From positions 1,183,501-1,247,500 of the forward strand of contig NC_015144.1 in NCBI RefSeq assembly GCF_000189415.1: a stretch of 64,000 nt of DNA. Direction: 5' to 3'. A program made the translations under genes and the position numbers. Source of the DNA: Weeksella virosa DSM 16922 (GTDB taxonomy: Bacteria > Bacteroidota > Bacteroidia > Flavobacteriales > Weeksellaceae). Under the pieces are notes generated by a model. It had not been told where the DNA came from. It saw only the letters and a program-made list of their open reading frames with translations, and made no database searches. Below, one piece after another: positions 58,659 through 64,000 of the stretch; position 1 is the first letter of the stretch; each line of letters begins with the position of its first letter.

Positions 58659-59496
58659 ACAAATAAATAGGAAAAATTTAGATCAAGAAAAGTATACAAA
58701 ATGTTTGCGAAAAAGTGTAAATTATCGTGTGTATGCAGAAATTTGGTACCTGGATTTATTGGTGAATAAACGATGGGACTGTTTGGTTTATGGTGATTAT
58801 CAGGCTGTTATGCCACTGCCTTTTATTAGGTTGTTGGGTATGAAGTTTGTATCTCAGCCAACTTACTGCCAGCAATTAGGTGTTTTCCATTCTGACAATT
58901 TTCCTATAGAAGTTTTTCAAAGGATTTATCGAAAATTAGAAAAAAAGCGGGTAAAAAGTTATCATTTCAATGAAGAGAACACTTTGCTTTTTTCTCCGCA
59001 AGGAGAAAAAAGAATTAATCATATTTTACCCGTCAATAATCGAGAATATGATAAGAAAACCAAGAAAAATGTACGCTCTTTTATCAATAAAAAAGTAGAA
59101 TTGCGCTGGAATTCTGTTGAGATAGATGAACTAATCAACTTTAAACAAAAAAATAGTCAACATGCTGTAGATATACAACAGCTTTTTCGTGTATTAACGA
59201 TATTGCAAGAAAAGAAAAAAGCAACAATTATTACAGCGCATTCCGAAGGAGAATTGGTTGGCTTTTCTGTGTTTATCGATAGTGGACAACGCGGAATTTA
59301 TGTCAATGCTTCTGTAAATAATCAAGGGAAGAAAATGGCTGTTCCGACAGGGATTTTAGATGCATATATCCAAGAAAATCCAATGAAAATCTTAGACTTC
59401 GAAGGATCGAATATTCCAAGTATTGCTCATTTTTTCGAGGGTTTTGGTGCTCAAAAAAAATATTATACTTGCTATAAAAACAATCGACTTTGGTAA
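58651..59496 (+). CDS. GNAT/FemAB-like acyltransferase
   Basis: A 281-aa protein with the FemAB/GNAT-like fold: VYAEIWYLDLLVNKRWDCLVYGDYQAVMPLPF (N-terminal), then KKTKKNVRSFINK and a C-terminal GELVGFSVFIDSGQRGIYVNASVN...GILDAYIQEN acyl-CoA or aminoacyl-tRNA-type domain. Its ATG overlaps the previous stop by 8 nt; in-frame starts upstream (58609, 58636) are less likely. The last residues overlap the next gene by 7 nt. The substrate is unknown; the neighbours suggest a surface glycan or a glycopeptide. Confidence 0.7.
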   Translation: MIKQINRKNLDQEKYTKCLRKSVNYRVYAEIWYLDLLVNKRWDCLVYGDYQAVMPLPFIRLLGMKFVSQPTYCQQLGVFHSDNFPIEVFQRIYRKLEKKRVKSYHFNEENTLLFSPQGEKRINHILPVNNREYDKKTKKNVRSFINKKVELRWNSVEIDELINFKQKNSQHAVDIQQLFRVLTILQEKKKATIITAHSEGELVGFSVFIDSGQRGIYVNASVNNQGKKMAVPTGILDAYIQENPMKILDFEGSNIPSIAHFFEGFGAQKKYYTCYKNNRLW

Positions 59497-60533
59497 CAAT
59501 ACACACACTGAAAAAGAAGGATTTGTTAGAGTTCTATAATTCAGATTTTTATAGAAAATTAATGCATGTACCCTTCACGCCGTTTCGTTTATGGTCTTAT
59601 TTAGAAAACCCGTTTTCTGTACAAGAAGATTTTGTGTTGTACTTTATAGTTGTTGATAATCAGATTGTTAGTTATAGAATTGTCTTGCATGATTTGGTTT
59701 ATTTTACCGAAAAAATAATTTGGTCTAGTGGAAATTGGACACATCCAGATTACCGAAGAAAAGGTTTTTCTGAGCTGTTGTTGAACAAAATAGAAAAAGA
59801 TTATCCGCATCAATTAATGGTGTTAACACGAACGCCAGGTTCGGCGAAATTGTATCAAAATAGAGAGAAATATTACTTTATTCACGATATAAAATCAACT
59901 GAATTGTATCTGAGTTTTAGTTTTTTAGAAAAGAAATTTCCTACGAAAATAAGTAAAGTCCTTAATTGGTTTTATCATTTTATTACGCCTACAAAAAATG
60001 AAAAATTTACTTTTCAGCAATCGAGTTTAGATCAAAAAACCGAAGCATTTTTACAAGAAAAATCAAAAAACGAATTATTTCCGTTGTCGACAAAAAAGCT
60101 GCAATGGATTTTTCAATTTCCTTGGCTATCTACAAATCCTAGTGATGAAATTCATCAAAAATTCGACTTTAGTTTTATCGATCCTACCTTTCATTTAGCA
60201 GCTTTCGAATTACGTGAAAATGACGAACTAACTGCTTTTGTAGTACGAGCTATTCGGCAAAAAACATACTTTTTGCACTATATTTATTACAATTCTGATG
60301 AGCAAGCAAATGAAATTGTGGACAACATCATCGCCGAAATTGAAAAAGATAAACTACATTCGGTGGTGATTCGCAATCCATTAATTGAGTTTCTTCTTAC
60401 AAGAAAATTAAGAGTAATCCTAAAAAGACCGTATAAAAATTTTCTTTTTATCGATCAAAAATTAATAGAAAAACATCCCGACTTGTTACATAGAAATAGG
60501 CAACATGGGATCGGAGAAATTATTTTTACATAG
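59490..60533 (+). CDS. GNAT family N-acetyltransferase
   Basis: A 347-aa protein. The N-terminal GNAT domain (about 1-135) has the acetyl-CoA loop region SGNWTHPDYRRKGFSELLLNKI (about 81-102) and a clear beta-bulge strand. The C-terminal half (about 180-347) looks like a second, degenerate acyltransferase domain with KFDFSFIDPTFHLAAFEL and HYIYYNSDEQANEIVD. The start is TTG at 59490 and the gene overlaps its neighbour upstream by 7 nt. The acceptor substrate is unknown. Confidence 0.72.
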   Translation: MVTIHTLKKKDLLEFYNSDFYRKLMHVPFTPFRLWSYLENPFSVQEDFVLYFIVVDNQIVSYRIVLHDLVYFTEKIIWSSGNWTHPDYRRKGFSELLLNKIEKDYPHQLMVLTRTPGSAKLYQNREKYYFIHDIKSTELYLSFSFLEKKFPTKISKVLNWFYHFITPTKNEKFTFQQSSLDQKTEAFLQEKSKNELFPLSTKKLQWIFQFPWLSTNPSDEIHQKFDFSFIDPTFHLAAFELRENDELTAFVVRAIRQKTYFLHYIYYNSDEQANEIVDNIIAEIEKDKLHSVVIRNPLIEFLLTRKLRVILKRPYKNFLFIDQKLIEKHPDLLHRNRQHGIGEIIFT

Positions 60534-60536
60534 AAA

Positions 60537-61403
60537 ATGTGGCATAAAAAATCGATATTCCCTTTTTATCACACGGTATCTGATCAAGATTTACCTTATA
60601 TCCGGCATTTGTATCCGTTGAAAAACATAGATCAATTTCAGCGAGAATTAGACTATTTTCAGCAACATTACACGTCGATTTCTTTACAAGAATTAATCGA
60701 ATCTAAAAATTCACAAGAAGGAGTAAAGGAGAATTGTTTTCATTTGAGTTTCGATGATGGGCTAAAAGAATGTCAGACCCATATTGCTCCGATTCTGAAG
60801 GAGAGAGGCTTGCATGCTACTTTTTTTATTAATCCTAATTTTATCGATAATCAAGCAGTTTTTTATCGGTACAAAGTTGCTTTATTGTTAGAGAAAAACC
60901 CTTCAGAAATTCAACGCAAAAAGCTTTTGAAGCTACAAATTCATGATGAGCCTTTGATTGATTCTTTGATTGAACAATATAAAATTTCCTTGTCAGATTG
61001 GGATATTTATATGAATATGAGTGATCTACAAGATTTGCTAGACGATGGATTTTCTCTTGGTGGGCATTCGATGAATCATCCTTTTTATCAGTTTCTAAAC
61101 TTAGAAGAACAGTTGAGTGAAAGCACAGAAAGCGTAGATTATATTCAACAAAAATTCGGGTTGGATTATCGAGTGTTCTCTTTTCCTTTTACCGATTATG
61201 GTGTTAAGCAAGACTTCTTCGAGATTTTTGATGCGCAATTAACCTTTGGTACAGCAGGCATAAAAGACGATAGTGTTGCAACGAATATTCAACGTTTACC
61301 AATGGATAATTGTATCGGAAATCCAAGTTATTTTGTGTTGAAAAATGTAGTATCTTACTGGATCAAAAAATCTATACATCGTGAAACTGTTCAGCATTTC
61401 TAA
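60537..61403 (+). CDS. NodB-type polysaccharide deacetylase
   Basis: A 288-aa family 4 carbohydrate esterase-like protein. The catalytic SFDDG is at 71-75 (D73, D74), and the metal histidines are in GGHSMNHP (H177, H181), the TFDDG and HxxxH motifs of NodB. The chain continues with FPFTDYGVKQDFFEIFD and LPMDNC near the end. It probably removes N-acetyl groups from a glycan in the envelope. No signal peptide is seen, so a cytosolic or inner-membrane-associated substrate is possible. It starts 3 nt after the previous gene and its end overlaps the next gene by 23 nt. Confidence 0.83.
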   Translation: MWHKKSIFPFYHTVSDQDLPYIRHLYPLKNIDQFQRELDYFQQHYTSISLQELIESKNSQEGVKENCFHLSFDDGLKECQTHIAPILKERGLHATFFINPNFIDNQAVFYRYKVALLLEKNPSEIQRKKLLKLQIHDEPLIDSLIEQYKISLSDWDIYMNMSDLQDLLDDGFSLGGHSMNHPFYQFLNLEEQLSESTESVDYIQQKFGLDYRVFSFPFTDYGVKQDFFEIFDAQLTFGTAGIKDDSVATNIQRLPMDNCIGNPSYFVLKNVVSYWIKKSIHRETVQHF

Positions 61404-62619
61404 TTGTTTATCCAAAAAATATACGCTTTTACCATTTTTTCTTGGTTTGCTAACTTCTTGTACGACAACACATTATGGTTTGTCTTATCCGAAAGAAAAT
61501 CAATCACCTCTAGAAAATCCTACCAAAACAACCCTTTCTTCTAATGTATCCACCATAGAAAATTTTGTGATTACGGATGATTTGAAACCGATAAACATTC
61601 GTGTCAATGTCATTATATTAGAACGCGAAGACGGTTCGGGAAATTTTAACCTAAAAAATCAAGAAGAGCGTCAAGTTCTAGAAGATTATTTGCAACAAGC
61701 AAATCAAAGTTGGGGAAATCTCAGGCAACCAAATGATTTAACCGGCTGCTACACAGGAACCGATTATTATAGGGATAGCAAGATTAGATTTGTGTTTAAT
61801 TATATCGAAATAAAAGACTCTTATTATTGGAATTATAAAAACTCTGGCTCCGATTTAGAGTCTAAAAAACCAGTGCTAAGAAATTTTTCGCCAAGCAATA
61901 ATTGGTACATGAAACCTTTGGATAGTAAGATAACAAATGACCCAAAAATCCCCAAAGGTATCAACCTATATCTTACCCTAGATGGAGATATTTTTGATGA
62001 AGTTGTAAAGAAAAAAGCGATTAATTATAAGGGGAATACAATGGCTGCGTCTGAGTTTCCGACTGTAAGCAATCTGCAGAGAAGCTCACAAATCCATTTG
62101 CCGAACCGTTACCTAAAATATCTTTTGCACCGCTACCAAGCACCTCTGCAAAGCAACACAACCTGGGAGGAAACAAAACTATGGCACACGCAAGGAGACG
62201 GGAAAGGTTTTGCACACGAGTTGGGGCATAGTCTTGGTTTGGGGCACGGAAATAGTTATCATTCTCCGAATGCATGTCCATTCAGTCTGATGTCGCAAAG
62301 AGGAAACGATCCGCGAGATTATTTGCAGCCAACCGAAATCATCAAAGCGCACGATTTTTTACGCCGATCAAACTTGATACAATTCGTGACCGAAGACTCT
62401 TTTTTGGGCAATACATTTATTATTGAAAAAAATACAATATGGGATAAAACTCAACGTTTCTATTCCAACATTCATGTCAATGATGAAGTAGTTCTCACTA
62501 TTTCGGCCAAGACGATTGTGGCTCCTCAAACCAAAATTTCTTTAGGAAAAAATGCAAAAATCGTTTTCGAAGGACAGGGGAAAATTATAGACGCGAATGG
62601 AAAAGAAAGAAAATTATAA
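61381..62619 (+). CDS. Secreted metzincin metalloprotease lipoprotein
   Basis: A 412-aa lipoprotein with signal peptide and lipobox LLTSC (C27). The zinc site HELGHSLGLGH (H279, H283, H289; E280) and a downstream Met-turn SLMSQRG (M304) mark a metzincin. The region before it (LYLTLDGDIFDE, EETKLWHTQGDGKGFA) is not similar to a family I can name. After the catalytic domain a C-terminal beta-rich part (NTFIIEKNTIWDK...GKIIDANGKERKL) may be a sorting or binding domain. The start is GTG at 61381, inside the previous gene. The substrate is unknown. Confidence 0.82.
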   Translation: MKLFSISNCLSKKYTLLPFFLGLLTSCTTTHYGLSYPKENQSPLENPTKTTLSSNVSTIENFVITDDLKPINIRVNVIILEREDGSGNFNLKNQEERQVLEDYLQQANQSWGNLRQPNDLTGCYTGTDYYRDSKIRFVFNYIEIKDSYYWNYKNSGSDLESKKPVLRNFSPSNNWYMKPLDSKITNDPKIPKGINLYLTLDGDIFDEVVKKKAINYKGNTMAASEFPTVSNLQRSSQIHLPNRYLKYLLHRYQAPLQSNTTWEETKLWHTQGDGKGFAHELGHSLGLGHGNSYHSPNACPFSLMSQRGNDPRDYLQPTEIIKAHDFLRRSNLIQFVTEDSFLGNTFIIEKNTIWDKTQRFYSNIHVNDEVVLTISAKTIVAPQTKISLGKNAKIVFEGQGKIIDANGKERKL

Positions 62620-62630
62620 GATTATCTCGT

Positions 62631-63581
62631 ATGATTAATAAGAAAAAAAAGTTTGCAGTAGGATTATTTTTTCTGAGCTCGTTTTGTATGCTTCATGCAC
62701 AAATGCAATCGAAACAAACCCCTAAACAAGCTTTGTCTATTACAGATTTTGGCCTAATCGGAAAGGTAAAAGAAATACAAACAAAGTCTATAGAAGCCAT
62801 AAGTAAGCGTGCTGCAACAGGTTTTTTTAGTAATGAATATTATAATCAAACAATACATCGATTCGATTATAATGGTCTGCTCCTATACAAAACTAATTTC
62901 TTAGAATACGGTAATCGATTAGGGATCTATTCAGAAGAAAATTATCATTATAATCAATCAAATCAATTAGCAGAATACCAGAAAATAATTCTCAATAATG
63001 GCGAAGACCCACGAAGAGTAGAGGAGCAAAAAAAATATTATTACCAAAACGGGCAACTAGTCCAAGAAGATTTTGTTTATCAAAGCAAATCCAACCAAAT
63101 TCGTTATCAGACTTTGTATACTCACGACAAAAATGTACAGAAAATTGTCGACAAAATAGAAGGAATAAAAAACTCCGAGACAGTACTATTATACAATGAA
63201 AACCAGAATCTAGTGAAAACTGAAACAATCTATTTCAATGGAGAAAAAGGCTTGGTCGAATATTTTATTTATGATAACTCTAGCAATCCGATTGCGGTAG
63301 AAAGAATCGGGAAAAATCTACACGCATTTGGGTTTGAAGATAAAGAAAGACGCAAAGAAACTCGACGCTTTTATGATGCTAATTGGCAATTAGAACGCGA
63401 AGAAGTGTATAATAATAATGAATTAATAGCATTGAAAAAAGCAGAGAAAGAAGGTCAATCGTTTTTGAATATTTATACTTTCGATTATCAATACGATTCG
63501 CATGGGAATTGGGTGAAATGTGAAGTTTTTAGAGATGCACGTCCGTGGCAAATCATCGAGCGTACAATAGCTTATTATTAA
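62631..63581 (+). CDS. Secreted protein with YD/RHS-like repeat pattern
   Basis: A 316-aa exported protein with a signal peptide (about 1-23). The mature part is built of short Tyr- and Asn-rich strands (RFDYNGLLLYKTNFLEYG, NYHYNQSNQLAEYQKI, FDYQYDSHGNWVKCEVF), like the YD/RHS-type repeats of bacterial cell-surface proteins. It lies 12 nt after the metalloprotease gene and is probably co-transcribed. No C-terminal toxin or T9SS sorting domain was recognised. Function is unknown. Confidence 0.7.
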   Translation: MINKKKKFAVGLFFLSSFCMLHAQMQSKQTPKQALSITDFGLIGKVKEIQTKSIEAISKRAATGFFSNEYYNQTIHRFDYNGLLLYKTNFLEYGNRLGIYSEENYHYNQSNQLAEYQKIILNNGEDPRRVEEQKKYYYQNGQLVQEDFVYQSKSNQIRYQTLYTHDKNVQKIVDKIEGIKNSETVLLYNENQNLVKTETIYFNGEKGLVEYFIYDNSSNPIAVERIGKNLHAFGFEDKERRKETRRFYDANWQLEREEVYNNNELIALKKAEKEGQSFLNIYTFDYQYDSHGNWVKCEVFRDARPWQIIERTIAYY

Positions 63582-63588
63582 AATACAT

Positions 63589-63623
63589 AAAAAAAACCTG
63601 ATTCTCGAATCAGGTTTTTTTTA
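63589..63623. terminator. Bidirectional terminator at the right end
   Basis: A 14-bp stem AAAAAACCTGATTC/GAATCAGGTTTTTT (63591-63604 with 63607-63620), between converging genes. Confidence 0.9.
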
Positions 63624-63628
63624 TGTGA

Positions 63629-64000
63629 TTATTTGGAGAATTGTGCAGCTATTTTTTCTGCCTTTTTCGATTCTGAGTAATCGTAGAAACCTTCTCCAGA
63701 TTTTACTCCTTTTTTGCCAGCTACCACCATGTTTACCAATAATGGACAAGGAGCATATTTAGGGTTTTTGAAACCATCGTAGAGAACATTTAAGATAGAT
63801 AAACAAACGTCAAGACCAATGAAATCTGCCAATTGTAGCGGTCCCATTGGGTGAGCCATTCCAAGTTTCATCACCTCATCAATTTCTCGTACACCAGCTA
63901 CACCTTCGTACAATGAATAAATCGCTTCGTTGATCATTGGCATCAAGATTCTGTTGGCAATAAAACCAGGATAGTCGTTGACTTCTACCGGTATTTTCCC
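63629..64000 (-). CDS. 3-hydroxyacyl-CoA dehydrogenase, C-terminal part (partial)
   Basis: The window edge cuts the gene. The 124 visible residues are the C-terminal domain of a 3-hydroxybutyryl-CoA/3-hydroxyacyl-CoA dehydrogenase (PaaH/Hbd type): [23 protein letters not shown], then [33 protein letters not shown] with the conserved helical core, and KSGEGFYDY at the end. The NAD-binding N-terminal domain lies beyond the right edge. It converges on the cluster at 57.4-63.6 kb and shares its terminator. Confidence 0.92.
   Translation of the reverse strand, partial: GKIPVEVNDYPGFIANRILMPMINEAIYSLYEGVAGVREIDEVMKLGMAHPMGPLQLADFIGLDVCLSILNVLYDGFKNPKYAPCPLLVNMVVAGKKGVKSGEGFYDYSESKKAEKIAAQFSK

Noticed and set aside
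1-64000. CRISPR arrays, insertion sequences, prophage or attachment sites
   Set aside because: No direct-repeat/spacer pattern, transposase, integrase or phage structural gene was seen on either strand.

Overview
The window is a low-GC, gene-dense chromosomal segment of a Bacteroidota bacterium. It most resembles the Flavobacteriia, in the Weeksella/Chryseobacterium-like group. The evidence is: genes restricted to or typical of that phylum (gldD, DUF3127, DUF4292, DUF4254, DUF6952-like, a 288-aa primary sigma factor, a 480-aa GAPDH, a bifunctional OlsF-type acyltransferase); the flavobacterial gene order mutY/HU/RNase G and mutY-ssb-gldD; repeated promoter boxes of the Bacteroidota type TAnnTTTG; and a lack of strong Shine-Dalgarno sequences, with several TTG starts. 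The genus is an inference. No rRNA operon, CRISPR array, insertion sequence or prophage is visible. One tRNA gene, tRNA-Leu(UAG), is present.

Layout. 1-8.9 kb holds a Cys-rich gene end, deoC, an EEP-family nuclease, a TRIC channel gene coupled to hutG, rpoD, rpe, recX, the overlapping pabB-pabC pair, a nitroreductase and a DinB-like protein. 8.9-14.8 kb holds mrp and a NifU-domain gene (Fe-S carrier functions), a DUF3108 protein, aat, a DUF3127 protein, tRNA-Leu, a CsbD-like protein, and fbp followed by a SUFU-domain gene. 14.9-20.5 kb holds lysC coupled to an OlsF-type ornithine-lipid synthase gene, a siderophore-interacting protein, and gpsA coupled to a small helical protein. 20.5-26.9 kb is an envelope block: flippase, dut, a sugar nucleotidyltransferase, a DUF4292 lipoprotein, an EnvC-like activator, tatA and DUF4254.

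26.9-34.3 kb holds a trans-sulfuration enzyme, two S9 peptidases, rluF and an ArsC/Spx-like gene. 34.3-41.4 kb holds the rng / 30-aa basic protein / HU cluster, divergent mutY-ssb-gldD-rseP, and a peroxiredoxin/thioredoxin/DUF6952 set. 41.9-47.8 kb holds the long GAPDH, a prolyl oligopeptidase, an HdeD-like membrane protein, an SPFH protein and a SufT-like protein. 48-54 kb holds a TonB-dependent receptor with a beta-helix lipoprotein, divergent from a PhoB/PhoR-like two-component system. 54.5-64 kb holds leuS, then a tightly packed four-gene cluster of two polysaccharide-deacetylase-like and two GNAT-fold proteins, then a secreted metzincin lipoprotein and a secreted repeat-rich protein. The window ends inside a 3-hydroxyacyl-CoA dehydrogenase gene.

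Most of the window is conserved core genome. The least explained parts are the 57.4-63.6 kb envelope/exopolysaccharide cluster, the DUF3127 protein with an SSB-like acidic tail, the 30-aa basic protein beside HU, the EnvC protein with inserted repeats, and the receptor/lipoprotein pair beside the PhoBR-like regulators. No clearly new defence or mobile system was found.
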